A stretch of 64,000 nt of DNA from Sinorhizobium kostiense. Lineage in GTDB: Bacteria; Pseudomonadota; Alphaproteobacteria; Rhizobiales; Rhizobiaceae. The position numbers were made by a program, and so were the translations under genes. Location of the stretch: NCBI RefSeq assembly GCF_017874595.1, contig NZ_JAGILA010000001.1, forward strand, positions 868,001 through 932,000, read 5' to 3'. Every line of letters starts with the position of its first letter. Within the stretch, counting starts at the first letter, position 1. The notes beneath the pieces are model-generated. The model had not been told where the DNA came from. It worked only from the letters and a program-made list of their open reading frames with translations, and searched no databases. This document shows positions 35,136-43,996 of this stretch, piece by piece.

Positions 35136-36206
35136 ATGGCGACGATCGAGCTCGACCAGGTCGACAAGCATTACGGCTCCTATCACGCACTGCGCAAGAT
35201 CTCGTTCGATATAGCCGACGGCGAGTTCGTCGTACTGGTCGGTCCCTCCGGTTGCGGCAAGTCCACGCTGCTGCGATCGCTTGCCGGCCTTGAGGAGATC
35301 ACCGGCGGCGCGATCAAGCTTGGAGGACATCGCGTCGACAACATCGCTGCCAAGGACCGTGACGTGGCGATGGTGTTCCAGAACTACGCGCTCTATCCGC
35401 ACATGACCGTTCGGGAGAACATGGCCTTCGCACTGAAGCTGCGCGGCGAAAATCTTACGGATCGCAACGCCAAGGTTGACAAGGCTGCCGAGATGTTACG
35501 GCTTACGCCCTATCTCGACCGATATCCGAAGGCGCTCTCCGGAGGCCAGCGGCAGCGTGTTGCCATGGGGCGCGCGATGGTTCGCAGCCCAAAGGCGTTC
35601 TTTTTCGACGAGCCGCTGTCAAACCTGGACGCCGCGTTGCGCGTAGATATGCGTTCGGAGATCAAAGCTCTTCACCAGCGCCTCGGCGCTACTTCCGTGT
35701 ATGTCACGCATGACCAGATTGAAGCCATGACAATGGCGGACCGCATTGTAGTGCTTCGCGACGGCAAGGTGGAGCAGATCGGCGCGCCACTGGAGCTTTA
35801 CGACAGGCCGGCAAATACCTTCGTCGCCGGCTTCATCGGATCGCCGGCGATGAACATGCTACCGGCCACAATCGATCTCTCTGTGAACTCAGCGCGGCTC
35901 GCTGATGGGTCGGCCCTTGCCCTTCCACAAGGCACACGGGCAAGTAACGGCCAAGAGGTGATATACGGGGTCCGTCCTGACCAGTGGATATTGTCGAATG
36001 GCGATACGGGCGTACCGGCGACTGTCGAGTTGATCGAGCCGACGGGAGCCGAAATTCTCCTGGCAGCCCAATTGGCGGGCAAGCGGGTCTTGTGCGCCTT
36101 TCGCGAGCGCCACGCGCTGAAGCCGGGCGACAGGATACGGCTCGACGTCGATCCTGCCGCGGCTCATGTGTTCGACAAGCAAACCGACCAAAGACTCGCG
36201 TTCTGA
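35136..36206 (+). CDS. ABC transporter ATPase, MalK/UgpC type
   Basis: 356 residues: Walker A GPSGCGKST (about 36-44), signature LSGGQRQRVAMGRA, Walker B FFFDEPLSNLD, H-loop VYVTHDQ. A C-terminal TOBE/OB regulatory domain starts at about 235, as in MalK. It energises the polyol permeases of the same operon. It starts 66 bp after the pseudogene remnant. Confidence 0.94.
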   Translation: MATIELDQVDKHYGSYHALRKISFDIADGEFVVLVGPSGCGKSTLLRSLAGLEEITGGAIKLGGHRVDNIAAKDRDVAMVFQNYALYPHMTVRENMAFALKLRGENLTDRNAKVDKAAEMLRLTPYLDRYPKALSGGQRQRVAMGRAMVRSPKAFFFDEPLSNLDAALRVDMRSEIKALHQRLGATSVYVTHDQIEAMTMADRIVVLRDGKVEQIGAPLELYDRPANTFVAGFIGSPAMNMLPATIDLSVNSARLADGSALALPQGTRASNGQEVIYGVRPDQWILSNGDTGVPATVELIEPTGAEILLAAQLAGKRVLCAFRERHALKPGDRIRLDVDPAAAHVFDKQTDQRLAF

Positions 36207-36231
36207 GCAACAGGCATCGGAAGGATCAACT

Positions 36232-36960
36232 GTGTCAGACTTTACAGGGAAAACGGTAATCATCACGGGTGCTGGCAAGGGTATCGGTCGCGCCTGCGTT
36301 GAACTGCTCACCCACCGTGGCGCACGGATCGTAGCCTTGTCGCGTTCGCAGGCCGATCTGGATGATCTGGCAGCAAAGTTCGGCGCGACCGTATTATCAG
36401 TCAATCTCGCCGACAATGCAGCAGCACGCGCCGCCATGAAGAAGGCGGGATTGGCAGACGCGCTGATCAATTGCGCGGGAACCAACGTGCTTGAAAGCGT
36501 CATCGATATGACGGAGGAGGGCTATGAGCAGGTGCTCGGCATCAACCTGCGGGCCGCGCTGATTTGTGCGCAGGAATTCGCGCGGGCTCGCATTTCAAAC
36601 GGCGGCGGCGGTACGATCGTGAATGTGACCTCGATCGCCGGACATCGTGGTTTCGTGGATCACGTGGCTTACGCCGCTTCGAAGGCGGGACTGGAAGGCG
36701 CGACACGTGTCATGGCCAAGGAACTCGGCGCCTATGGAATCCGGGTTAATGCAGTGGCGCCTACGGTTACCATGACGGAGCTTGCCGCCAAGGCGTGGTC
36801 CGAGCCTTCCAAACGTAACCCGATGATTGTTCGCCACCCGATGGCGCGCTTTGCGGAGGTCGACGATGTCGCACGGTCGATCGCACTGCTTATTTCAGAG
36901 GACGCACCCATGATCAGTGGCGCAGTCCTGCCAGTCGACGGCGGCTTCCTTGCTGTCTGA
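36232..36960 (+). CDS. SDR, L-xylulose reductase-like
   Basis: 242 residues from the GTG at 36232, which has GGAAGGA about 7 bases upstream. Cofactor motif TGAGKGIG (residues about 12-19), NCAG, and catalytic Ser/Tyr/Lys in NVTSIAG and YAASKAG. The NAVAPTVTMTE and MARFAEVDDVARSIALLISEDAPMISG segments follow the dicarbonyl/L-xylulose reductase pattern I know. It probably interconverts xylitol and L-xylulose or a related pair. Plus-strand operon, 25 bp after the ATPase gene. Confidence 0.85.
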   Translation: MSDFTGKTVIITGAGKGIGRACVELLTHRGARIVALSRSQADLDDLAAKFGATVLSVNLADNAAARAAMKKAGLADALINCAGTNVLESVIDMTEEGYEQVLGINLRAALICAQEFARARISNGGGGTIVNVTSIAGHRGFVDHVAYAASKAGLEGATRVMAKELGAYGIRVNAVAPTVTMTELAAKAWSEPSKRNPMIVRHPMARFAEVDDVARSIALLISEDAPMISGAVLPVDGGFLAV

Positions 36961-36983
36961 AAATCAAGAGGCGAGACAAGACG

Positions 36984-37712
36984 ATGACTAAACCACTCCA
37001 AGGAAAGATCGCTGCGGTAACCGGCGCAGCTTCCGGTATCGGGCTCGCGACGACCCGTGCCCTGGTCGATGCCGGCGCCAAGGTCGTGATGGTGGACTAC
37101 AACAGACAGGCGCTGGAAACGTACGCTGCCGAGTTCGGCGACGCCGTAGTCACGCAGGTCACCGATCTTCTGGACGCCGCAAGTTGTGCGGCTATGGTGC
37201 CGGAAATCCTGGCAAAGGTCGATCACCTCGACATCCTGCACTGCAATGCAGGCTCCTACATTGGCGGGGATCTTATTGATACCGATACCGCGACAATGGA
37301 TCGGATGCTGAATCTCAACGTGAACGCCGTCATGAAGAACGTCCGCGACATCGCTCCGCATATGATCGAGCGCGGGACCGGGGACATTTTGGTCACTTGC
37401 TCCGTGGCCGGGCATGCGCCGATCCAGTGGGAGCCGGTCTATTCCAGCTCCAAATGGGCGATTACCAGTTTCGTCCAGATCATGCGCCGGCAGTTGAAAA
37501 CCTACGGCATCAGGGTCAGCCAGGTCTCACCTGGCCCGGTCGTTTCCGCTCTGCTTGCCGATTGGCCCGCGGAAAACCTTGAGAAGGCAAAAGCCAATGG
37601 GAGTCTGATCGAGCCCTCAGAGGTCTCCGATGCCATCATCTTCATGCTGACCCGCCCGCGAAACGTCACGATCCGGGACATGATTGTCTTGCCGACAAAT
37701 TTCGACGTGTAG
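36984..37712 (+). CDS. Ribitol 2-dehydrogenase-like SDR
   Basis: 242 residues. SDR cofactor site TGAASGIG and catalytic TCSVAG ... YSSSKWA. The segments LHCNAGSYIGGDLID, WEPVYSSSKWAI, SPGPVVSALLADWP and NVTIRDMIVLPTNFDV track closely with the classical Klebsiella-type ribitol dehydrogenase. Expected reaction: ribitol to D-ribulose with NAD. Last gene of the polyol operon. No kinase for the ketose product is present in the window. Confidence 0.88.
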   Translation: MTKPLQGKIAAVTGAASGIGLATTRALVDAGAKVVMVDYNRQALETYAAEFGDAVVTQVTDLLDAASCAAMVPEILAKVDHLDILHCNAGSYIGGDLIDTDTATMDRMLNLNVNAVMKNVRDIAPHMIERGTGDILVTCSVAGHAPIQWEPVYSSSKWAITSFVQIMRRQLKTYGIRVSQVSPGPVVSALLADWPAENLEKAKANGSLIEPSEVSDAIIFMLTRPRNVTIRDMIVLPTNFDV

Positions 37713-38136
37713 GTAAGGAACACCAAGTCGCTGCGGAAGCTCAATTCCGGGCTTCACGTCATAGGTTTGCGATAACAAACAAACGATCGCACCGGATTGC
37801 ATTTTGTCGACTAGGAATTCTCGTCGTCGCATCAAGTTGGTCGAAACGGCGTGAGTCCGCTTTTGCGACGCGCGGTCAATTGTGCAAACGTCCGAAATGG
37901 GCGCAATGCGGAAATTATTCTGACTTGGGGCCGGAAGCGGACCGTCGGTTGCTAAAACGGTGAATGCCAGAAGCAAACATCCGAAACGTCGGTGCAGAGG
38001 TCTGGGATCGGCCCAAGCTGCCCGTCCACGGGAAGCGCTCTGGCGTGCAGTTGCGCACAGAAGGCCCAATCATGCGGCCAAGTTCTAGGCTCGAGACGCC
38101 TCTCGCGGTGCGATAAGGAAATCAGCCATTGATGTA
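37713..38136. other. Non-coding region after the polyol operon
   Basis: 424 bp with lower GC than the neighbours. I see no gene, no strong hairpin with T-run and no recognisable RNA. Open frames here are short and lack ribosome sites. Confidence 0.4.
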
Positions 38137-38603
38137 TTACAGCTTGAAGTTCTTGCGGTTATATGCGTGCTGGAAACCCATTTTTCTGAGGTTCTCATAG
38201 GAAATACTGGGTTTATCAAGTGAAGGTACTTCTGTTTCGACGACGAACGTCGAGACGCCTTGTGTGATCCCGTGATCGGTTCGGATCTGGATGAGCGCCT
38301 TTTGAACGCCGCGATTTCGGAATTCGGGAAATGTTGTACCACCACCCAACCGCGCATATGTCCCGGACACGTAGATGGCGCCAGTTCCGATAGGCGTTTC
38401 ACCGTCCAAAGCAAAAAAATTGACCAGCCCTCTTTGCCCACAATGGCCGACCAGAGGGAAACAAAGGTTAGCGGGAAATTGAAACCCTTGCACATCATGG
38501 ATCCGAAGAGCGTGGCTTCGTCAACTTTTACCCTTCGGGTGCGGACACACGGCCAGGCGACTCGAGACTGCTCAAGAGCGCGCTGCGCGTAAGCTTTGCC
38601 CAC
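38137..38603 (-). pseudogene. GNAT acetyltransferase broken by a frameshift
   Basis: The minus strand encodes DEATLFGSMMCKGFNFPLTF and AIVGKEGWSIF in one frame and then FALDGETPIGTGAIYVSG ... FRNRGVQKALIQIRTDHG (acetyl-CoA site) to the stop in the next frame. The switch occurs in a run of seven T (plus-strand A-run near 38411-38417); one extra base would join the two halves. The N-terminal third also seems short, with no clear start upstream. Either a true pseudogene or a sequencing slip in the homopolymer. Confidence 0.7.
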
Positions 38604-38998
38604 CCAGGACCGTGTTCAGATCCTTACTTTGGGTCCAGTTTCTCACCTCGTCCGAGGCAGCGTCTACATTTAGTTGCAGGAACCGATTCCCCGTCTTTCA
38701 TCGCATCCAGTTACATGCTTTGTCCAGATCCTCGACAGAGCCTAACCCCAGAACGCGGTTTAGGCCGATCGCAGGTGCGTTCGGCAGCGAGATCGCGCAT
38801 CCTCGTTGATGGGAAGGCATTCGAATTGCTCCTCATCCCGGAAATATTCGGGTGAGAGCCTGTGCAGATCCACGAAGGCCTTGGCCTCGATGGCGTCTTC
38901 CTTTTCTGGGAATGAGCGTTCTGAAAAGTTCGAATACAAGATTGGCTCCTGAGCCGCCACCTTTGAGTGCCAGATGAAAAGAGACAGGCTAGTCTCGA
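38604..38998. other. Region without a supported gene
   Basis: 395 bp. A minus-strand frame at 38760-38960 (66 codons, GTG start) has no family resemblance and no properly spaced ribosome site. It may be the decayed 3' part of some gene. Nothing else is recognised. Confidence 0.35.
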
Positions 38999-39508
38999 CT
39001 AAAAACCGAGTTCGCTGAGTCCAGGATGATCATTTGACCAGCGGCCGAGCGGCCACTGAAAACAGCGGTCGTCGGCGCGGATAGCCAGGTCGTTGATGCA
39101 GGCATAGCGCTTCCGCATCAGGCCGCTATCGTCAAACTCCCAATTCTCGTTCCCGAACGATCTGAACCAGTTCCCACTGTCGTCGTGCCACTCATAGGCA
39201 AACCTAACGGCGATACGATTGTCGCTAAGCGCCCAGAGCTCCTTGATCAAACGGTAGTCGAGCTCCCGCCGCCATTTTGCCGAAAGGAACGTGACGATCG
39301 CTTCCCTCCCGGAGACAAACTCGGCACGATCCCGCCACTGGCTGTCTATCGTATATGACAGAGCGACTCTCGCCGGGTTGCGGCTGTTCCAGCCGTCTTC
39401 AGCAAGACGAACTTTCTCGACTGCGCTTTCAAACGTAAAAGGTGGAAGGGGTGGTCGTTGAGCTTCGTCATCGTTCAGGGTTCTCCAACCGTGCGCGCAA
39501 AGTCGCAT
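38999..39508 (-). CDS. DUF1348 / NTF2-like (SnoaL-type) protein
   Basis: About 169 residues if read from the ATG at 39508. The family part begins at [32 protein letters not shown] and continues through a cone-like alpha-beta fold ([48 protein letters not shown]). The start is uncertain: the ATG overlapping the stop of the upstream gene is in the wrong frame, and the chosen ATG makes a 41-bp overlap with it. A lost base near 39450 is possible. Function is unknown for the family; it is often found beside small stress or detoxification enzymes. Confidence 0.75.
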   Translation of the reverse strand: MRLCAHGWRTLNDDEAQRPPLPPFTFESAVEKVRLAEDGWNSRNPARVALSYTIDSQWRDRAEFVSGREAIVTFLSAKWRRELDYRLIKELWALSDNRIAVRFAYEWHDDSGNWFRSFGNENWEFDDSGLMRKRYACINDLAIRADDRCFQWPLGRWSNDHPGLSELGF

Positions 39509-40091
39509 TCTCGGTTTCCAATCGCTGCAGTTGTTCACGAAGAGGAGCGACAGCTTGTTCAACCTGCTGTTCGGTGTAGCGCGGGATGATGTGCTGTGGG
39601 CAATTCCAATCGAACGCCTCAAGCCGAAGCCTGAAGATCCGTTCCGCCCTTCCTTTGTAGGTCGGGTCGGACACCAGTTCCGTGAGTTCCTGGTCAGCAT
39701 CAAGCGCCAGTCGCTCCACATACGCGTAAATTTTGAGCCGTGCCCGTCGCACATAATCCATCAAGAACAGGCACGCCCGATCGTTAGCGGCAAAATTGCC
39801 GGCGCTGATGTACTGGCGATTACCCCGGTAGTCGGCAAAGGCCAATGTTCGCTGATCGACGACCTTAAGGAAGCCGGCTCTTCCTCCACGGTGTTGAACG
39901 TATGGCCACCCCGTTTCGGAGACCGATGCCATATAGAAGCTGTCACGTGAGGCGATGAAGGCGATCTCGTCTTCGGTGAGGGTGTCTGAAGGGCGGTTGT
40001 CAGCGCCCAGCCATATCTGGTCCACCCCCATGTTCTCCTGAGCTGCTCTGACGCTTGGCGTTACAGCAACCTCAAGGAAATGATATGGCAT
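39468..40091 (-). CDS. Pyridoxamine 5'-phosphate oxidase-like flavoprotein
   Basis: 207 residues from the ATG at 40091 with AAGGAG upstream; an earlier in-frame start adds 14 residues. The split beta-barrel flavin-binding fold is suggested by [35 protein letters not shown] and the [11 protein letters not shown] segment. A coiled-coil-like tail ([22 protein letters not shown]) ends the protein, unusual for PNPOx and possibly an oligomerisation helix. It overlaps the DUF1348 gene downstream. Likely a flavin-dependent reductase of unknown substrate. Confidence 0.82.
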   Translation of the reverse strand: MPYHFLEVAVTPSVRAAQENMGVDQIWLGADNRPSDTLTEDEIAFIASRDSFYMASVSETGWPYVQHRGGRAGFLKVVDQRTLAFADYRGNRQYISAGNFAANDRACLFLMDYVRRARLKIYAYVERLALDADQELTELVSDPTYKGRAERIFRLRLEAFDWNCPQHIIPRYTEQQVEQAVAPLREQLQRLETENATLRARLENPER

Positions 40092-40211
40092 GCCTATTCT
40101 CCTTGCCCAGGCAGGCTCGCATCGTTGTCTCACGGTGCGAGCCCGGATCCACCTTTGGGTAGCCGAAATCAGTGCTTGGCATTTATACCCTTAAGATCAC
40201 CAGAGCAGACA

Positions 40212-41198
40212 TCAGTCCTGCAAGGCCCAGTCTGCGACCTGCCAACGCATCTCCCCATGATCAGCAACGACACGACCGAGCCCAGGGAACGGCATGTGCG
40301 TGGCAGCGATGAGTGCGCCTTCCGACGCGGCACGCGGAAAGAAGCGATCACGCATGGCTTTCGCAGCGGCACGGTCTTGCTCAAACAAGAAGAACACATC
40401 GGTCGCGGCCGGATGCACGACCGGAAAAATCATATCCGAAACCATGATCATGCTCTTCCCGCCATCTTCGATCCGCACGCCGATATGGCCGGGCGTATGG
40501 CCGGTCAGGTCGACGATTGAAACGCCCCGCATGATCTCGCGCTCTCCATCGATCGCTTGGAGCCTCGGGTATAACCGCACGACTTCCTCCGCCATCCTGA
40601 AGCTGGTCTGCAGATAATCAGGGGCGCCGTTGCGCTTGGCTGGATCGGTCCAGTGGGTGACGTCGCGACGATCGATATAGAGATCGGCCTCGGGGTAGTT
40701 GTTCTTGCCTCCCAGAACAAGTCCGCCCATGTGGTCTTGGTGCATATGCGTTACGATGACCGCGTCGATCTTGTCGGGCTGCAGACCGAGCGCATTGAGC
40801 GCGTCCGGCAATTGTCCGGTCTGGCCGATAGAGCCCGCTGCACCTGCGTCAATCAGGATCCGGCGTTCGCCATCCTCGACGAGATACTGGTTGAAGAGGA
40901 ATCTCACCCCAGTCTGCCGGGCGGTAAACTGCGAAATTGCCGCCTGCTCGACTTCGGCCCCCGTGCGCCCCGGAAAATAATCGTAGGGCATATCGGCATA
41001 GCCATCGGTCAAGGCCGTCACCGTGAACCGGCCGATGCGGATCTGTGCGAACGGGTTCACCACAACAGGCGGCTTGGCAGCATCCTGCGTAGCCGCACGC
41101 GCGAGGGAGTCGCCGAGCAGGCCTCCACCGAGGAGGCTTCCCCCGATGAGGCCGAGAGGCAGGGCGCCGGCAAAGGCGCGACGTGAAAGTTGAGGCAT
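40212..41198 (-). CDS. Tat-exported metallo-beta-lactamase-fold hydrolase
   Basis: 328 residues. The N-terminus has a twin-arginine motif (SRRAFAG) and a long Gly/Leu-rich h-region, ending ARAA. The MBL metal-binding motif THMHQDHMGG is at about residues 150-159, and further His/Asp ligands are in TGHTPGHIGV and SDMIFPVVH. It is a periplasmic zinc hydrolase, perhaps lactonase- or quorum-quenching-like, but the substrate is unknown. It is divergent from a LysR regulator 134 bp away, which probably controls it. Confidence 0.88.
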   Translation of the reverse strand: MPQLSRRAFAGALPLGLIGGSLLGGGLLGDSLARAATQDAAKPPVVVNPFAQIRIGRFTVTALTDGYADMPYDYFPGRTGAEVEQAAISQFTARQTGVRFLFNQYLVEDGERRILIDAGAAGSIGQTGQLPDALNALGLQPDKIDAVIVTHMHQDHMGGLVLGGKNNYPEADLYIDRRDVTHWTDPAKRNGAPDYLQTSFRMAEEVVRLYPRLQAIDGEREIMRGVSIVDLTGHTPGHIGVRIEDGGKSMIMVSDMIFPVVHPAATDVFFLFEQDRAAAKAMRDRFFPRAASEGALIAATHMPFPGLGRVVADHGEMRWQVADWALQD

Positions 41199-41332
41199 GA
41201 CATCTTCCTCTGGATCAGTATCACGATGGGGCTTATGGCAAGCCCCTTGACGACGCGAAGGCTATGACATCCACAAACAACGGGGTATCTTGGTATTGTG
41301 GAAACATTCCTCTCATTTTATGGAAGGCTTGG

Positions 41333-42229
41333 ATGGATCGTTTTGACGCGATGGCGGTGCTATTGGCGGTGGTCGACGCCGGCAGTCTATCTGCCGGGGC
41401 ACGGCGGTTGAATGCGCCGCTCGCCACGGTCAGCCGCAAAGTGGCCGATCTTGAAAAGCATGTTGGCGTTCGCTTGGTCGTGCGCACCCGTCGCGGCCTC
41501 GCCTTGACGGAGGAGGGGCGCGCCTTCGCCGCCGCGTCACGTCGAATTCTTGAGGAGCTGGACGTAGCGGAGCGGCAGGCCAGCGGCGATTATGGAGCGC
41601 TGCGTGGCGAGCTTCACGTAACCGCGCCGATTGCCTTCGGCGAGCGCCATCTGCTGCCAATTGCGCTCGAATTCCTCAAGGAGCAACCCGAGATCAACCT
41701 GAGGCTGACCCTGACTGATCGGCAGCTAAGTCTGGCGGATGAGCGCGTCGATGTAGCCCTACGGATCGGGCACCTGCCGGACAGCGCGATTATCGCAACA
41801 CGGGTTGGTGCCGTCCGCCGGGTGATCTGCGCGAGCCCCGACTATCTCGCCCGCCGAGGAGTGCCGCGTCAGCCGGAAGACCTCGCCCCGCATGATGGCA
41901 TAAGCTTCCAGGGCTTCGCGACCGCCCCGGAATGGCGATACCGCCGAGACGGCGCGGCCTTCGCTGTCGAGCCGCGCCTCAAACTCGCGGTCAACACGAC
42001 AGAGGCTGCCATTCAGGCTGCACTAGCTGGTATCGGCATTATTCGCGTGCTTTCATACCAGATCAACGAACATTTGCGCTCTGGCGCTCTGCAGGAATTG
42101 TTGGCGGAGTTCGCACCGGAACCGCTGCCAGTAAATGTTATTCACGGACCAGCCGATCCGCTGCCGCTGAAGGTCCGGTGCTTCCTTGACTGGATCGGCC
42201 CCCGCCTGCGCGCGCGAATGGCAACCTAG
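41333..42229 (+). CDS. LysR-family transcriptional regulator
   Basis: 298 residues from the ATG at 41333 (MDRFDAMAVLLAVVDAGSL); the longer reading adds a Trp/Cys-rich stretch. The winged helix-turn-helix spans residues 1-60 (SLSAGARRLNAPLATVSRKVADLEKHVGVRLVVR), followed by the substrate-binding domain (LHVTAPIAFGERHLLPIALEFL). The arrangement opposite the MBL hydrolase gene is the usual one for LysR control of a single target. Confidence 0.9.
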   Translation: MDRFDAMAVLLAVVDAGSLSAGARRLNAPLATVSRKVADLEKHVGVRLVVRTRRGLALTEEGRAFAAASRRILEELDVAERQASGDYGALRGELHVTAPIAFGERHLLPIALEFLKEQPEINLRLTLTDRQLSLADERVDVALRIGHLPDSAIIATRVGAVRRVICASPDYLARRGVPRQPEDLAPHDGISFQGFATAPEWRYRRDGAAFAVEPRLKLAVNTTEAAIQAALAGIGIIRVLSYQINEHLRSGALQELLAEFAPEPLPVNVIHGPADPLPLKVRCFLDWIGPRLRARMAT

Positions 42230-42728
42230 CGTTCCGCCTATCAGACGCGCCTCCGTTAATGGCGGTCAGGCTCACTGGTAGTCGATCGTCCTGCATTGAC
42301 GACCGCTTGCCCTTGCGGACCGGAACGGACATCCGCCACCGGCGAGTTGATTTCCGCTTTGGCGCACAGGCGACGAAACGCCGCGGCAAGGCCGATGCCT
42401 GCTTGCAGGCAGGCCGAAGATTTGCCTCTATGACCGATATGGGGCGCGTTGCGGACGCAATCACTCCCAAGCCCGCCGTCCGCTTCCTGGAGCTCGATCT
42501 GATAGTCTGAATGACCGGAACGAGGGGCGCAAACTTGCCGCGGCATTCGTGAGCGCCGATCTGCAGCGCCGCTCAATCCAGACTGTTGTGATTGCGATCA
42601 TGGGCGATCGGTCGATGCTCCTCGCCGCAACGAGAAAGCATCGCCACGTCCCGGATTTAGCCTCACCCGGCCTTCTGGCCACCTGAGATCTCGCCTCTTC
42701 TGCTCACCTTGGCTGGGGCACCTAAGAG
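42230..42728. other. Region with decayed sequence and a repeat copy
   Basis: 499 bp between convergent genes. It carries one copy (42423-42456) of an imperfect direct repeat whose partner is at 45086-45120, and a looser related stretch near 42510-42530. No gene is supported. Confidence 0.4.
42423..42456 (+). repeat. Direct repeat copy A flanking the MFS/AraC pair
   Basis: Starts TGCCTCTATGACCGATATGG and ends GTTGCGGAC. It aligns with copy B at 45086-45120 with one inserted base and two substitutions over about 35 bp, same orientation. Confidence 0.6.
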
Positions 42729-43937
42729 TCAGCTGCGGGGCTGCAGCAGCGCCAGGACGATGGTCAATGCCGCCAAGACGGCGGTAATGATCAACGGCCC
42801 GGAAGCGCCATGGTGATCGACGATATAGCCCCCGAACACCGCACCCATGCTGATGGCGACCTGGAACGAAACGACCATCAAGCTGCCGGCAGCCTCCAAG
42901 GCATCCCCTGCGCCCCGGGACAAGTTAGTAGGCAGTACCACCGGAGCCATCCCAAAAGCCAAACCCCAAAGTGTAACCAGGGCAAACGCGATGCCGCTAT
43001 GTGCACCCCACAGTACGAGGGCAAGCGCCGCAAAGGCCATCAATACGCCGGTGACAGCGAGTGCCATGCGGATATTGGCGTCTGCCAGTCGGCCGCCGGC
43101 GACGTTGCCGATCACAGCGGCGATGCCGAACCCGAGGAGCGCCAAGGCAATCGGCCCGGTGCCAAGGAGCGTCACTTGTTCTAGGAAGGGTCGCACGTAG
43201 ACCGAGCCGGCAAAATGTCCGGTCATCAGCAAGACGATGGCAAGCATTCCGAGTTGAACAGTGCGCCGTTTCGTCAGCCGGAAGACGTCGGAAAGACTGT
43301 TGCTTGTGCTTGCCGGTAGTGTCGGCAAGCTGACTATCTGCAGCAGCATCGCAATCGCTGCGAGCCCTGCCGTCAGGCCCGTGGCGGCACGCCAGCCGAG
43401 CCAGTCGCTGATCAAAGCACCCATCGATGGTGCAGCGATGGTGGCAAGAGAGACGCCGAGGGTGACTATAGCCATGCCCCGGCCTGTCGCATTGGTGCCA
43501 ACCAATCTCGCCACGACGGCAACTGAAAGCGCCCAGAAACCACTTAGCGCCACGCCCAGCCCGGCTCGGCCCAACAGCAATAGCCAGAAATCGGTCGCGA
43601 GCGCGGCCAGAAGATTGGAGCCGATAGCCAAGGCACTTAGGCCAACCAGGATAGTCTTCCGGTTCAGTTTGCCGATCAGAACATTGCTCAACAAGGCGGT
43701 CACCGCGCCGACAGACGCGGTGGCGGTGACAACCTGACCGGCGGTTCCCTCGCTGATGCCAAGGTCACGCGCCATTGGCGTCAGCAGGCCTGCCGGTAGG
43801 AATTCAGCTGACACCAGCGCAAAGCTTGTGGCTGCCATTGAAATGACGGCAAGCCAGGTTGTGGGGCTCCATGCACTCGGAACGGCAGAAGAGAGGCCAA
43901 TCGCTGGGCCGTCAAGCTGTGATGTTGTGTCGGTCAT
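42729..43937 (-). CDS. MFS efflux transporter (DHA1 type)
   Basis: 402 residues with twelve predicted helices. The loop-2 type motif (GKLNRKTILVGLSALAIGSNLLAA) and the FALVSAEFLPAGLLTPMARDLGISEGTAGQ start are typical of sugar-efflux/drug-efflux DHA1 members. It is predicted to export small compounds. It lies 59 bp downstream of an AraC-type gene in the same direction. A short dyad AGGAT/ATCCT at 43982-43998 lies between them and may be the regulator site or promoter. Confidence 0.88.
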   Translation of the reverse strand: MTDTTSQLDGPAIGLSSAVPSAWSPTTWLAVISMAATSFALVSAEFLPAGLLTPMARDLGISEGTAGQVVTATASVGAVTALLSNVLIGKLNRKTILVGLSALAIGSNLLAALATDFWLLLLGRAGLGVALSGFWALSVAVVARLVGTNATGRGMAIVTLGVSLATIAAPSMGALISDWLGWRAATGLTAGLAAIAMLLQIVSLPTLPASTSNSLSDVFRLTKRRTVQLGMLAIVLLMTGHFAGSVYVRPFLEQVTLLGTGPIALALLGFGIAAVIGNVAGGRLADANIRMALAVTGVLMAFAALALVLWGAHSGIAFALVTLWGLAFGMAPVVLPTNLSRGAGDALEAAGSLMVVSFQVAISMGAVFGGYIVDHHGASGPLIITAVLAALTIVLALLQPRS

Positions 43938-43996
43938 TGAAGTACCTCCAAGGTTTGGAGGTCTTCATAGCGGAGTCTTTCAGGATGATATGTATC

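Noticed and set aside
38760..38960. Possible 66-codon minus-strand gene
   Set aside because: The GTG start lacks a spaced ribosome site and no family resemblance was seen.
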